Below the pieces are notes generated by a model. The model searched no databases, was not told the origin of the DNA, and saw nothing but the letters and a program-made list of their open reading frames with translations. 64,000 bases of DNA from Kerstersia gyiorum (GTDB taxonomy: Bacteria; Pseudomonadota; Gammaproteobacteria; Burkholderiales; Burkholderiaceae_B): positions 62,001-126,000 of the forward strand of contig NZ_SGWZ01000005.1 in the NCBI RefSeq assembly GCF_004216755.1, in the 5' to 3' direction. Positions 45,240 through 54,122 of the stretch are shown here, one piece after another. The first letter of the stretch is position 1, and every line of letters begins with the position of its first letter. The position numbers and the translations under genes were made by a program.

Positions 45240-45613
45240 CTTGAACTCCTCGATTGACTGGTATCCCCACTCTTGTCAGGCATCTTAGGCAGGCGGGCCG
45301 ACACGATCCAATACCGTTTCCATGGGTGAGTCCAAAGCAAAAAGTTTTCCTCGGCAAACCCTCGCCAGCGCTGCATCACGCCGCCGGGCCATCTTCCCCT
45401 GGCCACATGGGCATACAGGCAACAGGCGCATCCCCCTACAATATTCTTGGGTATTCTTGGCAGCTGCCATGCCTGAACAGCATGGCAAGCAGCGCAAGCG
45501 GGCCATCTGGCGTCAGCATCAGCGACCCGAATGTGGGGGGATTCTTTTTAAATATGTTGGCCAGACAGGGATGGAATCAGGCATAACTGTTCCCCTGGCC
45601 CAAGGAGACAATC
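45240..45613. other. Divergent promoter region, catabolic cluster / LysR
   Basis: No gene is seen in ~370 bases. It contains an exact 9-bp direct repeat (45442-45460) and the Shine-Dalgarno of the LysR gene at its right edge. Confidence 0.5.
45442..45460. promoter_or_regulatory. Direct repeat TATTCTTGG, 10-bp period
   Basis: TATTCTTGG occurs at 45442-45450 and 45452-45460, exactly one helical turn apart, between the ALDH operon and the LysR gene. A candidate activator site. Confidence 0.4.
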
Positions 45614-46597
45614 ATTAACTTGCGTCAATTGCGTTACTTTGCCAAAGTCATCGAAACCGGCAATATGACACGGGCAGCGGAGCAGCTCTATGTTGCCCAA
45701 CCGGCACTGGGCCTGCAGATCAGGCAGCTTGAAAACGAACTCGGGGTGCCGCTACTGGTTCGGCACTCGCGCGGTGTGCTGCCCACCCACCCCGGCCGCC
45801 TGCTCTACGAACGCGCCACGGATATCCTGCGACAAGTCGAGGAGACCCGCACCGAGATCATGTCGCATGCCGGACTGGACAAGGCCACACTGGTACTGGG
45901 TGTCACCCCCGGACTGGCGAACGTACTGGGTAGCGATCTCTTCATTGCCGCACACGCCGCCATGCCGGACATGCACCTGAGCATCGTCGAGGAAATGAGC
46001 TATGTGCTGGTCGATGCGCTGGAGCGCGACGAAATCGACTTGGCAATCGCCTACGGCGTCGCCGACAAACCGGGTTTGCTGCGCATTCCCCTGCTGGATG
46101 AAGACCTGCTGTTCGTTGCTGCGCCCCAGGCTGGCCTGCTCGATACCATTCACGATCGCAAGAGTGGCTACATCGACCTACCGGAAGCCTTGACACACCC
46201 CCTGGTTCTGGCAGGAGACCGCGACCCGGCACGCCAACTGGTACTCACCGCCGCTGAAAATCTGAGCCACTCCCTGCGCATAGACTTCGAGGCCTCGTCC
46301 ATCTCAATGATGAAAAGCCTGATTTCCAAAGGCAAGGCAGCCGGAATCATGCCCTATGGCAGCGTCATGCAGGAACTCAAGCAGGGCACGCTGATAGGCT
46401 TGCGCATCGCCAACCCGGCACTGCAGCGTACGCTCTACGTGACGCGCCAGGCCCGGCGTCCGGGCTTCCCGGGAGAAGAAAACATCATGGCATTCATTGG
46501 GCAATTAATGGCGCGCTTCATGGAAGCGCTGGGGCCGCTTGGCCTGCCCAGGGAAGGCTTGGCCCACATACGTGGCAAAACCGGCCCTGCCGCCTGA
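45614..46597 (+). CDS. LysR-family regulator with probable ATT start codon
   Basis: 327 residues. Winged helix: LRQLRYFAKVIETGNMTRAAEQLYVAQPALGLQIRQLENELG; then a LysR ligand-binding domain (LVLGVTPGLANVLG). The subgroup resembles Nac/Cbl-like regulators. Homologues start M-N-L-R-Q-L; here that position is ATT-AAC-TTG. AAGGAG (45602-45607) is six bases from the ATT at 45614 but twelve from the TTG at 45620, so ATT is favoured, with TTG as the fallback. Divergent from the ALDH/ThDP/TRAP cluster and thus its likely regulator. Confidence 0.88.
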   Translation: MNLRQLRYFAKVIETGNMTRAAEQLYVAQPALGLQIRQLENELGVPLLVRHSRGVLPTHPGRLLYERATDILRQVEETRTEIMSHAGLDKATLVLGVTPGLANVLGSDLFIAAHAAMPDMHLSIVEEMSYVLVDALERDEIDLAIAYGVADKPGLLRIPLLDEDLLFVAAPQAGLLDTIHDRKSGYIDLPEALTHPLVLAGDRDPARQLVLTAAENLSHSLRIDFEASSISMMKSLISKGKAAGIMPYGSVMQELKQGTLIGLRIANPALQRTLYVTRQARRPGFPGEENIMAFIGQLMARFMEALGPLGLPREGLAHIRGKTGPAA

Positions 46598-46623
46598 CAC
46601 ACAGGAAAGCCAAGACGATCGGT

Positions 46624-47295
46624 TCAAACCGCCAAATGCTGCTCGAACCCTTCGCCGTTTTCATGGGCCAGGCCCAGCCTGGCAACCAAAGCCACAGCCT
46701 GGGTCCGGTTGGAAATCCCCAGCTTGCGCATGATGGCCGTCATATGCGCCTTGACGGTCGCCTCGGAAACGCCAAGATCGTCGGCAATCTGTTTGTTCAG
46801 CCTGCCTGCCACCACCATCTGCAATACGCGGAACTGTTGTGGCGTCAGTTCGCCGACACGCCTGCCGACATTCAATTCTTCGGCATCGGCGCCAGGCGCC
46901 AGCAGTATGCCTTCGGGCACCCAGGGCGTGCCGTCGAGCACCTGCTTGAGCGCATGGCCCATCAGGTTGGCATTGGCCGACTTGGGAATGAAACCCATGG
47001 CGCCATGATCCAGCGCCCGGCGCACCACGGCGGGATCCTCATGCGCCGAGACAATGACAATGGGTAGTTGCGGGTGCAGCGCCCGCACATGTGCCAGGGC
47101 GCCGAAACCTTGCGCGCCGGGCATATCCAGGTCCAGCAGCAGGATATCCGCGTCTGGATGCGATTCAACTAGGTCGTAGAGCTGCTCCAGCTTGTCCGCT
47201 TCCAGGATATCGGTCTGCGGGAAAGCGCGCGCGACCACGCCCCGCAGTGCCTCGCGAAACAGCGGGTGGTCGTCAGCAAGTAATAGTTCTTTCAT
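46624..47295 (-). CDS. crbR: CrbR-type LuxR-family response regulator
   Basis: 223 residues. Receiver domain: LLLADDHPLFREAL, phospho-acceptor Asp in ILLLDLDMPG, Lys in GFIPKSA; C-terminal NarL/FixJ helix-turn-helix (LTPQQFRVLQMVVAGRLNKQIADDLGVSEATVKAHMTAIMRKLG). ATG 47295 has GGGGAC upstream; the extra 12 in-frame residues before it are not conserved. Its neighbour upstream is acs, and a CrbS-type kinase is encoded at 26.5 kb. Together they fit the CrbS/CrbR system that controls acetate uptake and activation; pairing is inferred. Confidence 0.85.
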   Translation of the reverse strand: MKELLLADDHPLFREALRGVVARAFPQTDILEADKLEQLYDLVESHPDADILLLDLDMPGAQGFGALAHVRALHPQLPIVIVSAHEDPAVVRRALDHGAMGFIPKSANANLMGHALKQVLDGTPWVPEGILLAPGADAEELNVGRRVGELTPQQFRVLQMVVAGRLNKQIADDLGVSEATVKAHMTAIMRKLGISNRTQAVALVARLGLAHENGEGFEQHLAV

Positions 47296-47468
47296 GTGTC
47301 CCCGGCCCTTTGCCGCGATGCATTGCGACACCGGAACCCACGCTACCCTGGAAAGGCAGCATGGGCTCCTGGGTCCGCGGCCTGGGCTGAGCCAGCGCCG
47401 CGTTCCTGCTGCGTCCGGAACATCTTGCCGCCCCGCTTGCTGGTAACCAAGAAGGGCCGACAGGAATG

Positions 47469-49421
47469 CTACGGCACGCGACGGCCTTCCAGCAGGTCGT
47501 TGACCACGGACGGGTCGGCCAGCGTTGTCGTGTCGCCCAGTTGATCCGGCGCGTTTTCTGCGATTTTACGCAGAATGCGGCGCATGATTTTCCCGGAGCG
47601 AGTCTTGGGCAATGCCGGGGCCCATTGCAGGTGGTCCGGCGTGGCGATCGGGCCGATGATCTTGCGTACGTGCGCGACCAGTTCCTTGCGCAACTCCTCG
47701 CTGCCCTCGTGGCCAGCCACCAGCGTGACGTACACGTAGATGCCCTGCCCCTTCAGGTCGTGTGCAAAGCCGACGGCAGCTGCTTCAGCCACCAGCGGGT
47801 GCTCGACCAGCGCGCTCTCCAGCTCCGCCGTCCCGATGCGGTGGCCGCTGACATTGATCACGTCGTCCACGCGGCCGGTGATCCAGTAGTAGCCATCGTT
47901 ATCGCGGCGCGCGCCATCACCGGTGAAATAGGTTCCGGGGTAGGTCTTGAAATAGGTGTCGATGAAGCGCTGGTGGTCTCCATACACGGAGCGCGCCTGG
48001 CCGGGCCAGGAGTCCAGAATGACCAGGTTGCCTTCACCCGGACCGTCCAGCACTTCGCCATTGGCATTGACCAGCGCGGGCTTCACGCCGAAGAACGGTT
48101 TGGTGGCCGAACCCGGCTTGAGGTCCATGGCGCCCGGCAGCGGCGCAATCAGCGCACCGCCGTTTTCGGTCTGCCACCAGGTGTCGACGATAGGTACGCG
48201 GCTGTCGCCCACGACCTCGTAGTACCAGCGCCAGGCTTCCGGGTTGATGGGTTCACCCACCGTGCCCAACAGGCGCAGCGACTTGCGCGACGATTTCTTG
48301 ACCGGGCCTTCGCCCTCGCGCATCAGCGAACGGATGGCGGTAGGCGCCGTATAGAAAATAGTGACCTGGTGCTTATCCACCGTATTCCAGAAACGCGATG
48401 CGTCCGGATAGCTGGGCACGCCTTCGAACACCACGGTAGTCGCGCCATTGGCCAGCGGGCCGTAAACAATATAGCTGTGACCGGTGATCCAGCCGATGTC
48501 GGCCGTGCACCAGTAGACATCGTTTTCGCGCAGGTCGAAGACCTTTTCATGCGTGAATCCGGCATACACCAGATAGCCGCCGGTGGTATGCAGCACGCCC
48601 TTGGGCTTGCCGGTACTGCCGGAGGTATAGAGAATGAACAGCGGGTCCTCGGCATTCATGCGCTCGGGTTCGCACTCGGCCGGCACGTTGTCGATCAACT
48701 CGTGCACCCAGCGGTCGATCGAGCTGTCGAAGGCCACGTCATTGCCGGTATGGCGCACCACCAGTACGCGCCTGACGGTATCCACGCCCGGCAACTTCAG
48801 GGCGGCATCGACATTGGCCTTGAGCGCGATGGTACGGCCCGCGCGCAAGCCTTCGTCGGCAGTGATCACAACCGACGCCCCGCAGTCGCGAATGCGGTCG
48901 GCGATGGAGGTCGGCGAGAAGCCGCCGAACACCACGTTGTGGATCGCACCGATGCGCGCGCAGGCCAGCATGGCGACGGCAGCATCGACGATCATCGGCA
49001 GGTAGATGGTGACGCGGTCGCCCTTCTTCACGCCTTCGGCACGCAGCACGTTGGCAAAGCGGCACACGCGCTCATAAAGCTCGCGATAGGTCACATGGCG
49101 GGCGGCCTGGGAAGGATCGTCCGGCTCCCAGATGATGGCGGTCTTGTCGCCGCGCTCGGCCAGGTGGCGGTCCAGGCAGTTCACACTGACGTTCAGCTCG
49201 CCATCGGCAAACCAGCGGATGCGGAAATCTTCCTCCAGGAAGCTGACATCGCGGATCTCGGTGGGCTCGCGGAACCAGTCCACACGCTTGGCCACCTGGC
49301 GCCAGAAACCTTCCGGATCACTGACGGATTCCGCATACAGGCGCTCGTATTGTTCCTTCGTCACCGTATTGGGCCCCGCGAAGCCCTGGGGCACCGGATA
49401 GCGTTCTTGCTGCTCAGTCAT
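47469..49421 (-). CDS. acs: Acetyl-CoA synthetase (AMP-forming)
   Basis: Activates acetate to acetyl-CoA; 650 residues, cytosolic. P-loop-like LYTSGSTGKPKGVLH; WWQTENGGALIAPLPG; C-terminal PKTRSGKIMRRILRK with the lysine acetylated by Pat-type enzymes. Full length. The mRNA leader contains an 8-bp hairpin (49448-49470). The acetate permease operon lies upstream and the response regulator downstream on the same strand. Confidence 0.98.
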   Translation of the reverse strand: MTEQQERYPVPQGFAGPNTVTKEQYERLYAESVSDPEGFWRQVAKRVDWFREPTEIRDVSFLEEDFRIRWFADGELNVSVNCLDRHLAERGDKTAIIWEPDDPSQAARHVTYRELYERVCRFANVLRAEGVKKGDRVTIYLPMIVDAAVAMLACARIGAIHNVVFGGFSPTSIADRIRDCGASVVITADEGLRAGRTIALKANVDAALKLPGVDTVRRVLVVRHTGNDVAFDSSIDRWVHELIDNVPAECEPERMNAEDPLFILYTSGSTGKPKGVLHTTGGYLVYAGFTHEKVFDLRENDVYWCTADIGWITGHSYIVYGPLANGATTVVFEGVPSYPDASRFWNTVDKHQVTIFYTAPTAIRSLMREGEGPVKKSSRKSLRLLGTVGEPINPEAWRWYYEVVGDSRVPIVDTWWQTENGGALIAPLPGAMDLKPGSATKPFFGVKPALVNANGEVLDGPGEGNLVILDSWPGQARSVYGDHQRFIDTYFKTYPGTYFTGDGARRDNDGYYWITGRVDDVINVSGHRIGTAELESALVEHPLVAEAAAVGFAHDLKGQGIYVYVTLVAGHEGSEELRKELVAHVRKIIGPIATPDHLQWAPALPKTRSGKIMRRILRKIAENAPDQLGDTTTLADPSVVNDLLEGRRVP

Positions 49422-49746
49422 GAATTGCCTCTTCTCTTGGTAAATCCTCCTGCGCTACCTTGGCGCAGGACCTGGTTATATAAGGTTGCTCAAAGCAGCT
49501 CCGACATGGCGCCGGCACCCGCCGTAAAGAGCCGGGAGATCCATCCGGAACTCCCTATGCACCGGCCTTGCCGCCTGCCCCGTTCATCTCGTTCCCTGGC
49601 ATCAGGGCAGAACGTGCCGGGCGATCCGGCCAGCCACACCACTCCTACAGTACTGCTTTTTTTGCCTGCCTTGAACCCGCAGGCCGGCACAAATCGTGCC
49701 GCACTGCAGCAACCGGCAGGCCGGGCAGGCCGCCGGTTGCGGGACT
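49422..49746. other. Region between actP and acs
   Basis: 325 bases without a gene. It holds the actP terminator hairpins (49686-49700 and 49709-49740) and the acs promoter/leader, including a TCCTGCGC...GCGCAGGA hairpin at 49448-49470 that overlaps an AGGAGGA sequence. Confidence 0.55.
49709..49740 (-). terminator. Hairpin after actP
   Basis: 9-bp stem GCAACCGGC / GCCGGTTGC, seven bases after the actP stop codon. A T-run is missing, so it may work with Rho or as an RNA stabiliser; a second hairpin GGCAC-AAATC-GTGCC follows. Confidence 0.45.
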
Positions 49747-51408
49747 TCAGTGGTCGGATGCCTGGGCAGCGCCGATGCCGGTCTGGCTGCGCACGGTCAG
49801 GGCATCGAAAGCTGCCTGTTCGGACTTCGCACGCTTGCTGGTATCCAGTTTGGAAAACACCCAGATTGCAACGAAGGCCAGCGGGATCGACAGGATGCCG
49901 GGGTTGGGGAACGGCGTGATCGGCTCGGCAAAGCCCAGCACATCCACCCATACCGTCTGGCTCAGAATCACCCAGCCAGCAGCCGTCACCAGGCCCAGGA
50001 AGCCGCCGATGGTCGCACCGCGCGTGGTGCAGCCGCGCCAGGAGATCGACAACACCAGCACCGGGAAGTTGGAACTGGCCGCGATGGCGAAAGCCAGGCC
50101 CACCATGAACGCCACGTTCTGGTTCTCGAAGATGATGCCCAGCAGGATGGCCAACACGCCCAGCACCACGGTCGAAATACGCGAGATGCGGAACTGGTCG
50201 CGGTCGGACGCCCGGCCCTTGGCAATCACGTTGGCATACAGGTCATGCGAGATCGCTGCAGCGCCAGCCAGCGTCAGGCCTGCCACCACGGCCACGATGG
50301 TCGCGAAGGTCACGGCAGCAAGGAAGCCCAGCAGCATGCTGCCGCCCACGGCATTGGCCAAGTGCACCGCCACCATGTTGGTGCCGCCGATCAGGCTCTT
50401 GATGAGGTCGAAGCTGCCATCCGGGCCGGTGATGAAGAACTCGGGGTGACGCACCAGGAAGGCCACGGCGCCAAAGCCGAGGATGAAGGTCAGGATGTAG
50501 AAATAGCCCATGAAGGTACTGGCCCAGATCACCGACTTGCGCGCTTCCTTGGCGTTGGCCACGGTGAAGAATCGCATCAGGATGTGCGGCAGGCCGGCAG
50601 TACCGAAGGCCAGCGCCAGGCCCAGCGACAAGGCATTGATGGGATTGCTGCTGACCGACGCGCCCGGCGACATGATGGCAATGCCAGACGGGTGCACGCG
50701 CACGGCTTCGGCCACCATGGCGTTCGGGTCCCAGTTGAAGGCCGCCAGCACCAGCACCGTCATCAGCGTCGCGCCGAACAGCATCAGCACGGCCTTGATG
50801 ATCTGCACCCAGGTGGTGGCCGTCATGCCGCCGAAGGTCACGTAGATCATCATCAGCGCGCCCACGATCAGGATGGCGAACTTGTATTCCAGGCCGAACA
50901 GCAGCTGGATCAGCTTGCCCGCCCCCACCATCTGCGCAATCAGGTAGAGCGCGATAATGATCAGCGAGGCGCTGGCCGCCAGGATGCGCATGGACTTCTG
51001 TTCCAGGCGGAACGAAGTCACATCGGCAAAGTTGTAGCGGCCCAGGTTGCGCAGGCGTTCTGCGATCAGGAACATCACCACCGGCCAGCCGAACAGGAAG
51101 CCGATGGCGTAGATCACGCCGTCGAACCCGCTGACATAGACCATGCCGATGATGCCCAGGAAGGATGCAGCGGACAGGTAATCACCGGCAATGGCCAGGC
51201 CGTTCTGGAAGCCGGTAATGCCGCCGCCTGCAGTATAGAAATCAGACGTGGTGCGGGTACGGCGAGCCGCCCAGTAGGTGATGAACATGGTTCCGGCGAT
51301 AAAGACCAGGAACATGACAATGGCCGATGTATTGGCTTGGCCCTGCGCAGCCCAGGCGGGCGATGCACATGCCATCGAAAGCAGTGTGGCGGTAAGCAGC
51401 TTCTTCAT
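49747..51408 (-). CDS. actP: Cation/acetate symporter
   Basis: Na+/acetate symporter of the SSS family, 553 residues with ~13 membrane helices and an N-terminal signal-like segment (MKKLLTATLLSMACASPAWA). Marks: TSDFYTAGGGITGFQNGLAIAGDYLSAASFLG and LPHILMRFFTVANAKEARKSV, both ActP-specific. It overlaps the DUF485 gene by 4 bp (ATGA). It brings acetate to acs, located after it on the same strand. Confidence 0.97.
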   Translation of the reverse strand: MKKLLTATLLSMACASPAWAAQGQANTSAIVMFLVFIAGTMFITYWAARRTRTTSDFYTAGGGITGFQNGLAIAGDYLSAASFLGIIGMVYVSGFDGVIYAIGFLFGWPVVMFLIAERLRNLGRYNFADVTSFRLEQKSMRILAASASLIIIALYLIAQMVGAGKLIQLLFGLEYKFAILIVGALMMIYVTFGGMTATTWVQIIKAVLMLFGATLMTVLVLAAFNWDPNAMVAEAVRVHPSGIAIMSPGASVSSNPINALSLGLALAFGTAGLPHILMRFFTVANAKEARKSVIWASTFMGYFYILTFILGFGAVAFLVRHPEFFITGPDGSFDLIKSLIGGTNMVAVHLANAVGGSMLLGFLAAVTFATIVAVVAGLTLAGAAAISHDLYANVIAKGRASDRDQFRISRISTVVLGVLAILLGIIFENQNVAFMVGLAFAIAASSNFPVLVLSISWRGCTTRGATIGGFLGLVTAAGWVILSQTVWVDVLGFAEPITPFPNPGILSIPLAFVAIWVFSKLDTSKRAKSEQAAFDALTVRSQTGIGAAQASDH

Positions 51409-51716
51409 GACACATCCTTCACGATGGCTTCGATCAGCGGATCGAAAACGCGGTTGGAAATGCTGACATAGACAGCAATCAGCACCACGGCGATGATGCA
51501 CATCAGGACACCGGAAAGCACGCCGATACTGAGCGTGTAGCCAGGCGCGATAGGTTGGCCGAAGAGCACCGGGTCGAAAGCCAGCGTGAGCACGAAGCCC
51601 GAGTAGAGGACGAGCGTGATGATGAAGAAGGTCATGCTGATGCGACTACGTTTTCGCAGCAGCTCCTGGTACTTCGGATGCCGCATTACGGCGGGTACAA
51701 CGTCATTGGGTTGCAT
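51405..51716 (-). CDS. DUF485-family membrane protein (YjcH-like)
   Basis: 103 residues with two membrane helices (RISMTFFIITLVLYSGFVLTLAF; LSIGVLSGVLMCIIAVVLIAVYV). DUF485 proteins are almost always encoded just upstream of actP and are needed for or tuned to it. ATG 51716 with AGGAG upstream is the start; the frame extends further up without family residues. Confidence 0.95.
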   Translation of the reverse strand: MQPNDVVPAVMRHPKYQELLRKRSRISMTFFIITLVLYSGFVLTLAFDPVLFGQPIAPGYTLSIGVLSGVLMCIIAVVLIAVYVSISNRVFDPLIEAIVKDVS

Positions 51717-52228
51717 GTCGCCTGTCTCCTGTTTTCTTATATTTAGGTATCGGGATTTGCCATGCGCCCGTGTGGAAACGGCACGCGCCGGGAATCCTCT
51801 GACTGGCAATTTAGACCTCTGCAAGCCCCGGGAACAGGCGACTTTGGTCGTACAGGAAAACCATGGGTGGCCGCCAGCAACACGGCCATCGCCGCATTGC
51901 AACATCGCCGCAAAGCCTTGACTGTCGCGGGTTTCCGGGCAGAACAAGGCAACCGCCGGCACCGCTGCACCTGGGCCTGCCAGCTTTGACTTATATCAAT
52001 CCTTCCGAAATATCTAAGGGATTCCCCTGCCATCCACGTCGACAGCCACCGCCCGGCAGCAGCCGCCTGGACCGGCTTTCGTGACAGCAGTACGAAAATT
52101 GGAACGATGCAGTCCATTAGCGCCTCTGGCAAGACACGGGGTTTGCCCTTACCTTGATACTCATCCCCCTACTGACACGCATCCGCCTCGGCAGTCCACT
52201 GCCGCGGCCCCGACAAGGAACATTCCTG
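51717..52228. other. Divergent region DUF485-actP / pirin
   Basis: 512 bases; no credible gene on either strand. It contains an FNR/CRP-like dyad at 51986-51999 and otherwise nothing recognised. Confidence 0.5.
51986..51999. promoter_or_regulatory. FNR/ANR-like box
   Basis: TTGAC-TTAT-ATCAA differs from the FNR consensus TTGAT-N4-ATCAA in one base. It is 270 bp before the DUF485 start and 230 bp before the pirin start, so which gene it serves, if any, is uncertain. Confidence 0.35.
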
Positions 52229-53107
52229 ATGAAACCGATTCTTTCCCTGCACGCCCCTCCCGCTGGCCACTGGGTAGGCGACGGCTTCCCCGTGCGCTCG
52301 CTGTTCACCTATAACGACCTGGGCCAGAGGATCAATCCCTTCCTGCTGCTGGATTACGGCGGCCCCATGCATTTCCCGCCGACCACGGCGCGGCGCGGCG
52401 TCGGCCAGCACCCGCATCGCGGCTTCGAAACCGTGACCATCGTCTATCACGGCGAGGTGGAGCACCGTGATTCCACTGGTGGCGGCGGCATCATCGGCCC
52501 GGGAGACGTGCAATGGATGACGGCGGCCGCCGGCATTCTGCACGAGGAATTCCATGCCCAGGCGTTTGCGCGCAGCGGCGGCCTGTTCGAGGTGTTCCAG
52601 CTCTGGGTCAACCTGCCGGCCGAGCACAAGCAGGCCCAGCCGCGCTACCAGACCCTGCAGCGCACCGGCATTCCCGTCACCGCGCTGCCCGGCGGCGGCC
52701 ACCTGCGCCTGATCGCCGGAGAGTATGGCGGCCAGCGCGGCCCGGCCTGTACCTTCAGTCCGATGAACGTCTGGGACGGCCATGTCGCTGCGGAGACAGC
52801 GGTGGACCTCGAACTGCCCGCAGGCCACCTGGCCGTGGTGGTCGCCCGCCGCGGCACACTGCGGCTCAATGAGTCCGCCAGCCTCGAAGAAGCACACCTG
52901 GCCCACCTGGATACAGCGGGCACCCGCGTCCGCCTGGCAGCAGGTGCCGGCGCAGGTACCGACTTCCTGCTGCTCAGCGCACCCCCGCTGGAGGAACCGG
53001 TCGTGGGCCAGGGCCCGTTCGTGATGAACGACGCCACGGAAATCCGCCAGGCTTTTGCGGATTTCCGTGCCGGCCGCTTCGGCCAGATGCCAGCCGCCCA
53101 GCGCTGA
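52229..53107 (+). CDS. Pirin-family protein
   Basis: Cupin-fold protein of 292 residues. Pirin marks: FLLLDYGGPMHFPP, the metal-binding GVGQHPHRGFETVTIVYHGEVEH, GPGDVQWMTAAAGILHEE. Bacterial pirins include quercetin 2,3-dioxygenases and redox sensors; the role here is unknown. ATG 52229 has AAGGAAC upstream. Single gene. Confidence 0.92.
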   Translation: MKPILSLHAPPAGHWVGDGFPVRSLFTYNDLGQRINPFLLLDYGGPMHFPPTTARRGVGQHPHRGFETVTIVYHGEVEHRDSTGGGGIIGPGDVQWMTAAAGILHEEFHAQAFARSGGLFEVFQLWVNLPAEHKQAQPRYQTLQRTGIPVTALPGGGHLRLIAGEYGGQRGPACTFSPMNVWDGHVAAETAVDLELPAGHLAVVVARRGTLRLNESASLEEAHLAHLDTAGTRVRLAAGAGAGTDFLLLSAPPLEEPVVGQGPFVMNDATEIRQAFADFRAGRFGQMPAAQR

Positions 53108-53372
53108 AACCCCGCCGCGCCATGCGCCGCAAGTGTGGCGGCAGGCGCGGCAATCCCATCACAGCCCGTTGCAATGACACCGCAGCGCCGCTGCCAGGAC
53201 TGGCGCTCGGGCCAAGAACTACTACAATCCCCCCAAAGCCCTTCCCGCCACCCTGCGCGGCGGGAAGATCCTGCGCCCCGGAAACGGGCGGGATGCAGTC
53301 ACCCAGCCTGCCCTGGCCCATTTGGACGCCCAGGACAGGCAGGTCGCAAAATCAACGGAAATCAAAGGCATT

Positions 53373-54050
53373 ATGGGATTTGAACAACTTGCCGCGCTCA
53401 AGCGAGAGCTTGAGCTGGCAGCCAAAGCACAGGCCGGCGCCCAGCAACCGCAGCGCCGTGGCCAGCACAAGGCGCCAGCCCGGGGCCCGAAGGGTGCCCC
53501 CAAGAGTGCGCGCCGTGACACGCCTCCGGCTGACCCTGTCGTTCTGGCCATTGCCCGCCTGCAAAGGCAATTCCCCAATGCCTTCCCCCGCAAGCCGGCC
53601 GCCAAGATCCCGCTCAAGCTGGGTATCCACAACGACCTGTATGCACAGTCGGAAGCCCTGAAACTGAGCCAGGACGAGCTGAAGGAAGCCGTCAAGGCCT
53701 GGTGCCAGGGCAGCCGCTACTGGGCGTGCCTGACCGAAGGCGCCACGCGCGTGGACCTCGCCGGCGAACCGGCCGGCACGGTAACCGCACCGGAAGCCCA
53801 GCGTGCCCGCCAACTGGCCTGGCGCCAGCGCAACGAGGCCCGCAAGGCTGCTGCCGCCGCACGCAAACCGGCGGATGCGGCTGAAGCCGGCCAGCCTGCC
53901 GCTGCCCCGGCCACAGATGCCGCCCCGGAAAACACGGCTCCCGCCGTAGTGGAAACCGCGGCCGCCGTGGCCGTACCGGCGCAGGATCTGACTGCTGCCC
54001 AGCCTGACACCGCCGCCGACAACGCTGCGCCCCAGGACCAGGCGCAGTAA
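53373..54050 (+). CDS. proQ: ProQ/FinO-family RNA-binding protein
   Basis: 225 residues. An N-terminal basic, low-complexity stretch (~20-50) is followed by the FinO domain: VVLAIARLQRQFPNAFPR, PLKLGIHNDLYAQSE, WCQGSRYWACLTEGATRVDL. The C-terminal ~80 residues are Ala/Pro-rich and disordered. ProQ proteins bind structured sRNAs and mRNA 3' ends as chaperones. ATG 53373 with AAGG upstream. Followed by a 12-bp hairpin shared with the convergent kinase gene. Confidence 0.93.
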   Translation: MGFEQLAALKRELELAAKAQAGAQQPQRRGQHKAPARGPKGAPKSARRDTPPADPVVLAIARLQRQFPNAFPRKPAAKIPLKLGIHNDLYAQSEALKLSQDELKEAVKAWCQGSRYWACLTEGATRVDLAGEPAGTVTAPEAQRARQLAWRQRNEARKAAAAARKPADAAEAGQPAAAPATDAAPENTAPAVVETAAAVAVPAQDLTAAQPDTAADNAAPQDQAQ

Positions 54051-54069
54051 TAACATGCGCAACCGCGCA

Positions 54070-54096
54070 GGGCCTGGCTGCGCTGCAGCCAGGCCC
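54070..54096. terminator. Bidirectional hairpin between proQ and kinase
   Basis: Perfect 12-bp stem GGGCCTGGCTGC / GCAGCCAGGCCC with a three-base loop between convergent genes. No T-run; probably still a termination or end-stabilising structure. Confidence 0.55.
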
Positions 54097-54122
54097 GTTC
54101 CTGCTGGCGCCTATGCCGGCGG

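Noticed and set aside
47466..49919. 817-codon open frame on the plus strand over acs
   Set aside because: It is antisense to acs, whose protein is fully conserved; the frame is a by-product of high GC third positions. No ribosome site and no recognisable domain.
49696..51471. 591-codon plus-strand frame over actP
   Set aside because: Antisense to a clear ActP; the His/Gln/Arg-rich product is typical of reverse frames of GC-rich membrane genes.
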